Source: Seminavis robusta
Lineage: Eukaryota; Bacillariophyta; Bacillariophyceae; Naviculales; Naviculaceae
Direction of reading: 5' to 3'
Length of the DNA: 64,000 nucleotides
Assembly (NCBI GenBank): GCA_903772945.1
Contig: CAICTM010000218.1
Span: 25,924 to 89,923, forward strand
The notes beneath the pieces were generated by a model. It was given only the letters and a program-made list of their open reading frames with translations, ran no database searches and was not told the origin of the DNA. The position numbers and the translations under genes were made by a program. Positions 53,914 through 64,000 of the stretch are shown here, piece after piece (position 1 is the first letter of the stretch; each line of letters begins with the position of its first letter).

Positions 53914-55973
53914 TTATCTCCGATACCAATGCGTCGCAAAATTGAAGTACACGCTCAGGACACCGCGCTCGAATGTATTTTTGAATCCGCGCTTTCTTGA
54001 TCGATTCCACTGTAAGATTACATGCGAGAGAAACGCAATGGTGAGTTTTGTTTGGATTACTTTCAAAAAGGATGTCCGCACGAACGAAGCAACGGGGAGT
54101 TACGTACCTCACGATTGATGATCTTAAAGGCAACGTCTTCATAAGGAGGCCCAGCGGAGAAGCGGAGGATGCAGAACTCATCCGAATCGGCGGGCTCCAG
54201 CGAGTACTGGGGTGTTTTGGTCGGATCAATAAGATCGGGATAAAAAATGTTGAACTTGTAGCCCTGGACAATCTTTGGCGGCGGGTTGTCGTGGTCGTAG
54301 TGAGTTTGATTGTACTTGTTCCAATCATAACCAGTCTTGACACGGTTGAAGTACCGAGGCTTTCTGGGTCGGTATTTGTCTTGCCAAGAATAGCTTTGGG
54401 CATGCATATCGATCTCATCCGTGAGACCAAGCTCTTCTTCCAAGTTGCCAAAATCTGTTGCCACATTCTTTGGCATCATTGACCCTGCACTTTCATTCTT
54501 TTGCTGCTCTTCTGTTGCATCTTCCTTTTTGGCTTCTGACGACTGCTGGCTGAGCTCGCTCTTCTTCTGCTCCAGTTTCTCGAGCTGACAGACCAGCATT
54601 TTGGAATGTTGCTCCGACAATTCCGTCTTGGCCAGGTAAACTTGCAGTTGCTCCAACACCGTTTTCCAGTAGTCGCGATCCCGAGAGTCATCTGCGCCAT
54701 ATGCATCCCCCGATACAGCACTGGAGCGGAGCTTTTGTTCCACTTCTCCCTTCATTTTGACCAACGCATCTGGAGATTGTCCCTTGAAAATCTTTTGGAC
54801 ATCTTGGACCATGGAAGCATGCGATCCATCCTTGCCTCCCGTGTTGAGATATTTGATTTCGTCTTCTGCGACGATCCGCAAAGCCTCCCAATACTTCAAC
54901 ACTAGATTGATCGAGTCATCTTGTAGCATGGCTTGTCCCGAAGAAGCCTCCCTTTCCAAAGTCATGAATGCTTTAATGTCCACCAACAATTCTTCCAACT
55001 CATTGCGTTTGAGATGCTTGAGAAGATTGTGAGGCTCCTCTAGTTCTGCCTCTAGCGACTCCAAGGCATTCAATGCATTGTATCGTTCTTGATACTTGAC
55101 AGAACCACGACTGTTTCGGTCCTCTTCCGATAGTCCAAACAATAGGAGGTTCTTTGCCAGAACATCAATGGGTTTCTCTCTCCCTTCCACCAGCCGAATG
55201 GCCGATCGTTGACGCTGCTGTACCAAATGAAACTCTTCCTCTTTCCGTGCCCATTCATCGTAATTTTCCAGTTCTTTCATTCTCGCCTCTTCGGCTCGGA
55301 TGCGTTCCATCTCTTCAAACTGGAGTTCCCGGTCTGCACGCCGTTTGCGGACCTTATCAATTTCGTCAAACACATTGTCCGGTTTCGAGGCGGATGTTCC
55401 ATCCTTGTTCAAGGCAGCCTTTTCCTCCTTTTTCTTCCAGGTAAATGCTTCGTGTAGATTGGGGTCATTGAATGGGTTCTCTTCGGCAGTGTATCCAAAC
55501 TTGGACGCAATTCGATTCGCTCGTTTCTGAGACTTTCGCTCCCGCCATTCCTCCAGCGTCTCGCCTTTGGCCGCTAGCTTTTCTAGGAGCTTTTTGTTGA
55601 CGACTTTTTTGGTCGTTCGGTGTTCATTATTATTGTCGTCGGAAGACGAAGAGTCGGAATCCTCCGAAGACGAGGAGGAGGAAACTTTGCGTTTGTGCTT
55701 TTTCTTGTGACGCTTCTTGTCCTCGCGGCGGCTGCGCTTTTTCTTGGAGCTCTTGGACTTGCGATGGCGTTTCCGATCTTCCTCTTCGTCACTGCTGCTC
55801 TCCGAATCATCCTTTCGTCCTCGCTTTTTCTCCTTGCGATCGTCTCGTTTCCGATCCTTTCGACGACTGCTCTTGCGATCTTCGTCGTCATCCTCCTCTC
55901 GTTTCTTGCTTCGATCGTCCTTTCGACGCCGTTTCTTCTCGTCCCGACTGTCTTCGTCGTCAGGACTGGCCAT
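53914..55973 (-). CDS. CACTIN: Cactin, spliceosome-associated protein
   Basis: Exons 54108-55973 and 53914-54009, GT-AG, phase 0, 653 residues. N-terminus: about 130 residues of Arg/Lys/Asp/Glu/Ser repeats like SR-related factors. The middle domain starts at NPFNDPNLHEAFTWKKKEEK and includes EIDKVRKRRADRELQFEEME and LLLFGLSEED. The C-terminal CactinC_cactus domain has YSWQDKYRPRKPRYFNRVKT, NKYNQTHYDHDNPPPKIVQG and YKFNIFYPDLIDPTKTPQYS. The second exon supplies the conserved end, WNRSRKRGFKNTFERGVLSV then YFNFATHWYRR, confirming the splice. Cactin acts in pre-mRNA splicing in yeast and humans and in NF-kB signalling in insects; the splicing role is the likely one here. Confidence 0.96.
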
Positions 55974-56321
55974 GGTGACTGAGCGACTGACTGGAAGGTA
56001 TGGAAGCGAATAATGGTGAGGCGATGAGGCAGCAGTAGAGGATTATTGGAGAGCGTTGGAGTGTGGATGGTGAGGTTTGGGGGTGCGTTTGCAAGCGTCC
56101 GTTTCAACATAAAATAATATTTTAGAGACGTACAGACTCCGGAGCTTGCTAGTCTAGCTACACATTGAGCTTTGCGACCAGCACTGGTAGCTAGTAGCTA
56201 CCGGTGGCTACCGTAGCTACTATTAATAGTCGCAAATCTACCCTTTGAAGAAAATTTCGTCAAAGGTCTCATCCTATCTTATCTTTGATCTCTCGCATTT
56301 ACAGTACGAAGCAGAATAAAG
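55974..56321. promoter_or_regulatory. Divergent upstream region of cactin
   Basis: 348 bases between divergent starts with TAGCTAGTAGCTACC-type palindromic words at about 56150-56225. No specific site assigned. Confidence 0.5.
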
Positions 56322-56967
56322 ATGAACATGCATGATCGATTGCTCGCTTTTGGCGTTCCACCTGACATTCTGGATCAAGTAGAAGGCGGAGACGATATTC
56401 TGCTCGACAAGCTCCCCCGGGATGCTGATTGTATTACTATCAATAATGGCCTTCACCTTCGCCAATACGGTGGATACATTCCCTACTTGTCCTTTGCTGA
56501 CCTGGCAATTAATTGTTCTACCCGCCATTGGACACCGCTTTCCTTCTCTAATGATATCTGTCCTTTCAGCTTCAGACCTGAACGAAACTGACGCTCTTCA
56601 AATTGGCACCATCATCCAAACTAGCTTCCCCAACATCACAAGCGCAACCATCCAAGGAGGTTTGGGAGATGTACCTCGTAGAATTCTAATCCAGCATCTT
56701 CCTCGAAAGCTTGAGAATTTTACTCTGGCATCACATTCCTTACAAGGCCTCTCCAGTGCACTAACTCTGGTCCCTGATTTTTTGAAAGGATTGAAATCAC
56801 TGACCATGGCAGATGTGTGGGGGTTCGATGCCGCGGAGCCTTTTTTCCAATCATTTGCCAATGCCATCCAGAAATTTCCAAGGTTGGAATCCCTTTACAT
56901 GCACGATATTCTATGGGAACCGGTTTATCGGTATACCTACTGGTATCAACTCCAAACAAAGTACTAG
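56322..56967 (+). CDS. Probable truncated LRR-like gene (181 residues)
   Basis: Two exons, 56322-56469 and 56570-56967, join G|CT in frame across a GT-AG intron, giving LHLRQYASDLNETDALQIGT. The C-terminal half reads like leucine-rich repeats of the F-box/RNI kind: LPRKLENFTLASHSLQGLSS, FLKGLKSLTMADVWGFDAAE, AIQKFPRLESLYMHDILWEP. The last 14 residues (VYRYTYWYQLQTKY) are encoded by GTAC-type repeat DNA that starts at about 56925, so the gene seems to run into a repeat and end early. Either a truncated relic or a short real protein; the minus-strand open frame across it is a shadow. Confidence 0.55.
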
Positions 56968-57255
56968 TACCAGTACCGGTACCGTTCTTGTAGCAGCTAC
57001 CGGTACCGACCGGTTGGCACATCTCAACACCTGTATGGCGTGTAAACCAGCCTCTGCTGGCTAATACTAGTACACGTGTTTTGTATTGGATCCACGATCC
57101 ACGATTGAATCGAATCAATCTTGGCTTTGTTGAAGCATTTTTAATTTTCCCACGTCATTCACATGCAGATTTAAGTTCACGATTTTCATTGGTACAGGTA
57201 CTAGTACCCATATGCATGCAGTGCGTTTGGTACTGTACCGGTATCGCGGTGGACT
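56925..57255. repeat. GTACCGGTAC-rich tract
   Basis: Clusters of TACCGGTAC, GTACTAGTACC and TACCGTAC words at 56925-57012, 57064-57075 and 57195-57245, often palindromic. Similar words occur at 29365-29410, 50445-50590, 51066-51082 and 63240-63276. Confidence 0.75.
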
Positions 57256-57455
57256 CGACTCAGGTCCAGCCACCTGTTTCACCGGTACTTTTGCTCCCTT
57301 TTTAGCTGGCTGAGAGATTGGAAGGAAGAAGGCAAGGAATGCCCACCGTCGTGTTACGGGACATGTAATAGAACAGCTTCAGCAAAGCGCGATACATGGC
57401 AGAAATAACAAATAACGCAGAAACCCAACCTTTCGTATAAGTAAAAGCAAATGAG

Positions 57456-60400
57456 ATGGGCGTAGAAGCAGAGCAGGGAAAGGACAAGCCGCATGAAGTT
57501 GATCCTAACGAATTGTTGATCAGGGCACTGGAAAATGAACATCAAGCGGGAAGTCCTGAAGCTCGAACGAATGTGCCAACGGAAGTGGTTCGCCACAGCT
57601 CGTGTGGCGGAGATAATGAGACATGTGTTTCTTCTGTGACCGATGCTGTACGAGATGCCGATCTTTTTGTAGAATCCATGTATCCAACGTTGCAGGACGT
57701 TCTTGAGGAAGAGGAGACAGAGTCGTCCGATTTACTGCCCGTGGCCTTCAACAACGAGGCGGCACAGCAAGACCTCCAGAACCAGGAGGTATCTGTCACG
57801 AAAGCTGGAATGGAGAAGATGGAATATGCAGCTTCAGGGGAAGTCCATAACAACCAGGTCCAAGTGAATTTCGCCACTGCCCAACCATCATCTATCGAAT
57901 CGGAGGAGGAGCAGATCCTGCTGAAGGACGATGCAAATTCAGCTGGTGGAAAGGCTCGGGAAGTCCATGGCAAAGTCATGGATGGGAACAAGGATATCAA
58001 GGACAAGACTGTCAGCCAAACCGGTATAGAGAAAACGAAAGGCGAAAAGTCGGTTGATCCGAATGACCCTGCAGTGAATAATCCTCCAGGAGTGGATGCC
58101 TATCAGGCTGCCGTCGCAGAAGTACCTCCACTGCCCTTGTTCACTCGAAACCCTGGGCAACAACAGCCTACCCGTCCTGGGGCCTACGGGCAATCGGGAG
58201 CAAATCTACAGCGGAACACTACTCTCGATTATGCTATTGTCGGGGCGAACGAGAACGAGAACGCGAACGGCGTGGCCGGACAACCCAATCCGGGGGCGTT
58301 TGCCGTCGAAGGCATCGGTGGATCTCGTCAGCAAGCCGGCGGAGGTGTGGCAGAGAATCCTCCGTGGGATATTACTGGTTCCGCCAACTTTACTACAAGC
58401 GAGCAGCTCGCGGTGGCAAATCCCGTAGCGGAAGATCCGGAGGCTCCATCTGATATGATGCGTGCAGTGGAGTTCAATGACGAAAAAGCTGCAAGGGCCA
58501 GGCGGCGCAAAACCAAACAAATGGCTGCACGATTGCTCGGTGGAGGCTTGTTACTGATTGCCATTGTGGTTGGAGTCGTCGTTCTGGTCGTCTCTCGCGA
58601 CGGAACAGAGGGAGCCTCAACCTCAACCTCAACACATGCGCCCAGTCCAAGTCCAACACCCGCACCCACTGTTCTCACACAGCGCGGTTACATCCAGAGC
58701 TTGCTTCCCGGCTACAGTGTCGACGCCATCCTGCAAAGCCCCAATTCTTCGCAAGCACTGGCTTTTGAATGGCTCCTGGAGGACCCCAACCTGGAAAGAA
58801 TCGCCGGCTCGTACCGGCTGTTTCAGCGTTTCGCCTTGGCCACGCTCTACTACGCCACCGGTGGAAGCAGCTGGGTACGCAACGACAATTGGCTCAGCTA
58901 CACCGTGCACGAATGCCGATGGCATTCCGCTCACACTTATTATGGCAAGCCCAAGGAGTCCTATGGCAACGCCTATGCCTACAACGACACACGGATCATC
59001 CTAAGTGACGACTATCCCTGCAAACGTTTTGATCCCGAAGACGATTCCGCTGGAACCTACGAGCACGTTTGGTAAGATGAAGAATCTGTTTCATGTTGTG
59101 TTTACCACTTCTACTTTGCTGAACCTTCGCGTTGCCTCACAGGCTAATGCACAATGCTCTTGCCGGGAGTATCCCCATGGAACTCTACCTTCTGACCTCT
59201 CTCAAGACATTGAGCCTCACCGGAAATACGCTGTCCGGTACAATCTCCACATTGGTTGGCATGCTTACAAACATGGAAGCATGGGAAACTTCCTCTTTGG
59301 GTGAGTTGTTCGGGCATATTGTATCCTGACCTTCCTTTTTTCGATCTCTCACTTCCTTCTTTCAATAGCTCTCACTGGCACTCTACCAACAGAGATCGGA
59401 CTGCTCACAAAACTCGAGGAGAGTACGTAGCTGCGTCATTGTATTTTGTCCGGCGGTTCGGTAAATTATCATCTTCGCGTCGTCTCAGTTGCGTTGCATC
59501 TTCCAATGTCCCTGTTGTAGTATCCCTCATGTATAATCAGTTCTCCGGGACAGTGCCATCGACTCTCGGATTGCTCACCAAGTTGCAGTTTCTCATGGTG
59601 GACAACATGATGTTTACTGGCACCATTCCGAGCGAGCTCGGGAGGTTGAGCGATTTGATTTGGCTCTACTTGCAGGTACTACTCTCGGGGGATTGTGTGT
59701 CACGCTCACCACGGCGAAAATGTTGGCAGGGTGTCGCTCATGTATTCGTTTCTCTGCGTCTTCCAGTACAACTCGTTGACCGGTGGCATTCCTTTGGAGT
59801 TAGGGCAGCTTGTGGCGCTCGAGCAGGTGAGGAGTACCGGTAGCCTTCCGCAGACTTTCCTCAGGGATTGATACTCAATAATGCTGCTCGTGACAATATC
59901 AAAGCTTTGCCTCTGGTTCAATTCTTTCACAGGAACACTGCCGTCATGGGAGCTCTTGGAACTCTCGAACTTAAAATGGTAAATGGTCACATCTCAGATC
60001 TCTCCGATGATCAGTATGAAAGGGATCCACAGAAGCGAAAATGTGCTCATTTTGCTCTGGTTATACAGGTTATTCACTGATGGCAACCAAATTTCAGGAA
60101 CGATTCCTACTGAATTGGGCCTGCTCACCTCGTTGACAAAACTGGGCTTTCGGGAGAACCTGAGTATGTACTGCCAAGAAGAAAGGCTAATGTTTGGACA
60201 GCGTCATCGTCGTCACATGTGCCTCATCCATTCCTCCAACATATCTCTCACGGTGCTCTCAAAGTTACTGGAACCATGCCCACTGAGTTGGGGCTTCTGG
60301 AGCACCTTGATCATTTCGAAATTCGAAACAACGAGATCACAGGGACCATACCATCAGAGTTGTCACAACTCCAAAATCTTCTCCACAAACTAAACTTGAA

Positions 60401-60909
60401 CGACAATCAATTGAGCGGCGAGATTCCCAGGTAAGTGAAGGATACGTTGCGGCATTCCGAGCATGAATGACTGGATGGCCTAACGCACCGCATTTCGTGC
60501 CTCTCCCAGCGAACTGGGGCTGCTAACAAGGTTGTGGTGGTTGCAGTTGAACAACAACCCGTTGCACGGCGCGATCCCGTCCGAGATGAGCTTAATGACT
60601 TCGCTGTATGTTCTGCAGTTGCAAGACTGCGACCTATCTGGAGAGATTCCAGAAGGATTGTACCAGTTAAACGGATCCGAATGGGATCCATATCAAATTG
60701 GGCTTTCGAGGGGACATCTTCCGTTGACGTTGAATGTGTCGGGGAACGAAAAGTTGGCGGGTGCCTTCCCAGACAAGCAATGCTCCGACAACTCCTTGCA
60801 CTTCGACTGTTCCGATCTTCTTTGTGGTTGTGATTGTCCCTGTTTGGGAGCGGGCAATGCCACAACCTCAAATCACACCTTGAAAACTCCTGTTGAGCCA
60901 ATCCGATGA
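57456..60909 (+). CDS. Type II membrane protein with extracellular leucine-rich repeats, no kinase
   Basis: Nine exons: 57456-59071, 59143-59300, 59369-59422, 59521-59675, 59767-59826, 59905-59978, 60069-60163, 60265-60430 and 60510-60909; all GT-AG, phases consistent, 925 residues. Residues 1-350 are acidic and disordered; a basic run (RARRRKTKQ) precedes one helix (about 358-381, LLGGGLLLIAIVVGVVVLVV), then a Ser/Thr/Pro stalk. From about 420 comes a cap with WVRNDNWLS and two Cys, then at least ten plant-type repeats of the form LTGTLPTEIGLLTKLEE. The end has a Cys-rich cap (CSDLLCGCDCPCLG). No signal peptide, so the N-terminus should face the cytosol. Resembles the large diatom LRR receptor-like families; ligand unknown. 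A 5-codon upstream ATG at 57451 overlaps the start. Confidence 0.92.
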
Positions 60910-61618
60910 AGCAAAGGCTGAAGTGGGTGTTGGCAGTGCTGGTAGCATTCGAAAGGGCATGTGTTCTTGAAAAATAGTGATGTTTCGGTGTCGTGTTAAA
61001 GAAAGAGCTTATGTGTCCTCCTCTTGTCGACTCCGCTGTCGTCCTGGGCTTGTGGGATATGTTGCGATCTGGTGTAGCCTGTCCTGTTGTTTCGTGGACG
61101 TTCGATGGAACAACGGCGGCAAGAGAAGCATCCGAGGGTGCGAATACCAGGAAATTGGCCGATTGTTACGCTCGAGTCACGCTGTTGCCGGGATCAATAG
61201 TTGGTGGCTGGGCCAATTCGTCAGATGAATCCATCGTTTTCGTCGGCTCTCTCCTCTGCCCAGACATAATTCGGGTTTTTGGACGTTGTTCCAATTTTTC
61301 TTTCCCCTGGTTCGCTTCAATGCATCGTCTAAGTGCCGTTCTTAGCAATAGAAGAAGTAAGTGGAATCGATTCGGTATCGCCAGTTCACGTAGGCCTCAG
61401 CTGGTCTCGCGCAACTTTTCAGCGCCATTGCATTTATTCTTTGCCCAATCGTGCCGTGGCCTCAATAATCCAATACCTTCATACGGAAGCCCCATCATTG
61501 TACCCTATTGGACTCGGCGAGTAATCTCCAGGCGCGATCATTGGGTATCGCTAAGCTAATTTTTACGCCTTGACCCCTTGAATGCGTCGCGTTTTCTGGT
61601 GGAAGCATCGTTTTTTCC
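60910..61618. other. Intergenic stretch between convergent genes
   Basis: About 710 bases. A 188-codon frame (60993-61559) begins with a non-ATG codon, has no recognisable motif and overlaps other open frames; not accepted as a gene. Confidence 0.55.
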
Positions 61619-62953
61619 CTATGAGAATGAACAAGCGTTGTCGCTATCTTCCTGACTCAACTTCCCGGCCGGATATTGGCGAGTTGCTGAATCAATCGCC
61701 TCCACAGACTCAACCTTGCGCTTCTTTTGTTCGTTGCCGTCTCCGTGCTCGTCGATTTTTCGCTTCTTTCGGGGTTCCACCGACATCAACTCTTGCTTCA
61801 GCGAGTCTCTCTCTTCCTTCACTGCATTCAGCTCCTCAGTCAAACGACGAATCTCGCCTCCTTGGTCCACAGTCTTGGCCTTGAGTGAAAAGGTTGTAAA
61901 ATAGATTTTGAACAGGACCGCACTCACTACCTTGGTCAACAAACACATTGCTTCCAACGAAGGGTGGGGTTCATGGTAGCATCTACCACCGACACCCCTG
62001 AGACCAATTGGGAGAAAGCGTATCACTTCATAGACATCCAAGCAGAACTCTGGAGGCGGGATGAGGTATATCTCGTCGAACAAGGTACAGCCTGTTTTGT
62101 TGGGGTGAGCTCCCAAGATGTTTGCGATATCGCCATGACCTGGTTCCAAAGTAGTGTCAATTTTTTCTTTATCCTGATCTGTGAGATTCGCTGCCATTTC
62201 ACGATCACAGAACACCATGACGCAACGATAAAAGTCACGAAGCTTTCGAATTCTTCGTTCCTTTTCCTCATCATTTTCACCCCCTTCGTCGTCACTGGAA
62301 TCGAAAACAAGAACGTCATCGTCTTGGTCTTGGATAGAGCCTTCATCCTCAGATTCCATCCAGCTCGACTCTGACTCACTGTCCTCTCCATCTTGTTGGT
62401 TGTTGGAATTGTCGACTTCCTTCTTTGCAATCAGTATCTTCGGATCCCCTTCTTCTTCGGTAGAAGATTCTTCCCCATCAGAATCCTGCATGTCAGAACC
62501 CTCCTCTTCATCCTCGATTTGGTTATCAACAAAAAAATGTCTCTCTTTGAACATTTCGCCTGGAAACCTGACCCAAAAGTCCAGTGCATGAGCCACGGTC
62601 TTGGGGGTGATGATTGTCTGGTAATCACGAGGAAACCCAAAACCCATCCAGTCACCAAGGCATTCCAAGAATAGTGTCATTTCATGACCCAATTCGTCTC
62701 TCATGTGAACTGGATTACTATGTTCTCGCGACAGAGCTTCATGCAGATAATCAGGTAAGGTTATCTTGTATCCACTCACATTGATCCTTGTTAAAAGGTG
62801 TACATATGGCCGTACAAATACTCTCCTTTTGCCTGCCCTTTTGCCTGCCCTTTTGCCTGCAGCCTGACCCAAAAGTAAGTCAACGCTACTGAAGTCGCAA
62901 TAATAGCTTTCCTTGCGGTGGAGGGTTAGAGGCTTGAGTGGGGGCTGTGGCAT
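61619..62953 (-). CDS. Acidic nuclear-type protein with C-terminal coiled coil, unknown function
   Basis: Intronless, 444 residues, start at ATG 62953 (MPQPPLKPLTLHRKESYYCD). Near residue 35 a short in-frame tandem encodes GKRAGKRAGKR, likely part of a basic import signal. A globular-looking region follows (YVHLLTRINVSGYKITLPDY to HALDFWVRFPGEMFKERHFF), then about 90 residues of Asp/Glu/Ser, then a second ordered part (RDFYRCVMVFCDREMAANLT; IYLIPPPEFCLDVYEVIRFL). It ends with a coiled coil (IRRLTEELNAVKEERDSLKQ) and a basic KKRKIDEHGDGNEQKKRKV segment that fits a bipartite nuclear signal. Family not recognised. Confidence 0.7.
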   Translation of the reverse strand: MPQPPLKPLTLHRKESYYCDFSSVDLLLGQAAGKRAGKRAGKRRVFVRPYVHLLTRINVSGYKITLPDYLHEALSREHSNPVHMRDELGHEMTLFLECLGDWMGFGFPRDYQTIITPKTVAHALDFWVRFPGEMFKERHFFVDNQIEDEEEGSDMQDSDGEESSTEEEGDPKILIAKKEVDNSNNQQDGEDSESESSWMESEDEGSIQDQDDDVLVFDSSDDEGGENDEEKERRIRKLRDFYRCVMVFCDREMAANLTDQDKEKIDTTLEPGHGDIANILGAHPNKTGCTLFDEIYLIPPPEFCLDVYEVIRFLPIGLRGVGGRCYHEPHPSLEAMCLLTKVVSAVLFKIYFTTFSLKAKTVDQGGEIRRLTEELNAVKEERDSLKQELMSVEPRKKRKIDEHGDGNEQKKRKVESVEAIDSATRQYPAGKLSQEDSDNACSFS

Positions 62954-64000
62954 GGTCAAGGTGTCTTGCTCTTAATTTGTACAATAGGTTCATGTTGTTT
63001 GTGCTGGCACCCTCGCCTCCGCTAGCTAGCTACCAGTAGACTACTATTAGCTAGCAGTCCAAGTTGAAAATCCTCAGAGCCGGTGCGGTATCTTATTTTT
63101 ACCATTTAGGCGCAAGTTGTTGCCACTATTAATAGAGCTAGTAGCTAGCTAGTTATGATTGTTTAAAAGAGGCTAGATTTAAAGTTACCGTACTAGTAGA
63201 TTCCAACCGATATCCACGATTCGATAGATCCTTCAATCTCGGCTCACCCTACTAGTACAGTACAGTACGGTACGGTAGCCTGTGTTGTCCTCCTCTGTCG
63301 ATCACAATGGCACAGAACGACACTAAGGCTCGAATATTGGTCAAGTTTGTGTGAAAATAGAAATCTTAACACAATAATTATCCAATTCCACATATTTGAT
63401 GGTCATTTTAACAGAGAGTTAAAATTGGAAATAAGGACACATCTTTTACCACCACGTTGACACAAGTGTTAAAAATCCTTAATTTGGCAATAGATAAACA
63501 CCATTTTAACAATAGTGTTAATGTTTTACATATTTTAACAATCCCAAAACAGAAATTCCAACACATCCATAACCCCAAACTGAACACAAGCTTAACGTCA
63601 CCATCACACTCATGCATTCAAACCCCAATGCATGTTGCCCTGCTTGCACGATCGACATGCATGCACTCGCATGATTGCATGCATGCATGCATGCATGCTT
63701 GCCTTATTATTATATTGGGTTCATGCATCGATCATGCAATCATGCCCTCCCGCCCTCAATTGAGCTCTATATATTTATTGCCTGCATGGATCATCCACTA
63801 TAGACACACATATATATATTATGTATAAGATTATATCTATAGAGCCATGGCGATTATATATAGATTGATCTTTGGGTCATTGCATAATCTACTCATCTGC
63901 AGTCAGATCCATAGATTCATTTGAGCATGGAGTACACAATCTTCCATTTTTCTCTCCAGGCCGCATTTCACTTTCTGGAATGATCCTTCCACAATCTTTT
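62954..64000. other. AT-rich, repetitive intergenic DNA at the window end
   Basis: No gene seen. CTAG runs at 63022-63056 and 63135-63152; GTAC words at 63240-63276; an AT-rich part (63355-63600) with many TTAACA and TGTTAA words; an overlapping GCATGC run at 63676-63700; TATATA tracts at 63765-63860. A 123-codon frame at 63457-63828 crosses the GCATGC and TATA repeats and is rejected. Confidence 0.6.

Noticed and set aside
60993-61559. 188-codon plus-strand frame downstream of the LRR gene
   Set aside because: Starts at a non-ATG codon, no motif, overlaps other open frames in a gap between convergent genes.
63457-63828. Cys/His-rich 123-codon frame near the window end
   Set aside because: The Cys/His pattern comes from translated GCATGC and ATGCAT repeats.

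Overview
The window is nuclear DNA of a photosynthetic eukaryote, most likely a pennate diatom; Seminavis robusta is my best guess, unproven. Reasons: short GT-AG introns, several presequences in which a signal peptide is followed by a phenylalanine at the predicted cleavage site (the diatom ASAFAP type of plastid targeting), a phytochrome with a biliverdin-type cysteine plus histidine kinase and receiver, a kinase-less type II LRR membrane protein, and intergenic DNA full of CTAG and GTAC words.

Layout. 1-2041: 3' part of the RNA polymerase III largest subunit gene. 2.8-8.0 kb: a mobile island with a TTAA-ended non-coding element (2813-3645), a GTAGACA minisatellite and a 4.0 kb hAT transposon (3975-7993) with 8-bp target duplication. 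8.2-16.8 kb: a conserved unknown protein, a NicO/UreH-like nickel permease, RAD23 head-to-head with ATG12, and a plastid-type methyltransferase. 17.0-17.4 kb: a 400-bp TA-flanked MITE. 18-27 kb: a single-pass membrane protein, a small two-exon gene and a 1,860-residue SAC3/GANP-like mRNA-export scaffold with N-terminal FG repeats. 28-34 kb: an SDR, a RING-like protein, a small diatom-type protein, a frame-broken basic coiled-coil gene carrying a perfect 42-bp palindrome, and a small membrane protein with a polyvaline helix. 34.1-37.7 kb: a two-gene PIF/Harbinger-type transposon. 37.9-45.1 kb: an SRRM1-like PWI/RS protein, an ankyrin-type repeat protein, a 0.7 kb minisatellite and two plastid-presequence proteins back to back. 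45.5-49.2 kb: an eight-exon phytochrome. 51.5-56 kb: a TM9SF protein and cactin. 56.3-63 kb: a truncated LRR-like gene, a nine-exon LRR protein and an acidic coiled-coil protein. The last kilobase is AT-rich and repetitive.

Housekeeping themes recur (Pol III transcription, ubiquitin shuttling, autophagy, mRNA export and splicing, Golgi membrane traffic), but the genes are separate transcription units, not operons. Exon joins were read by eye from GT-AG sites, reading-frame continuity and family motifs. The most notable finding is the complete Harbinger-type element, whose partner protein seems to join a SANT-like DNA-binding segment to a CS/HSP20-like beta domain.
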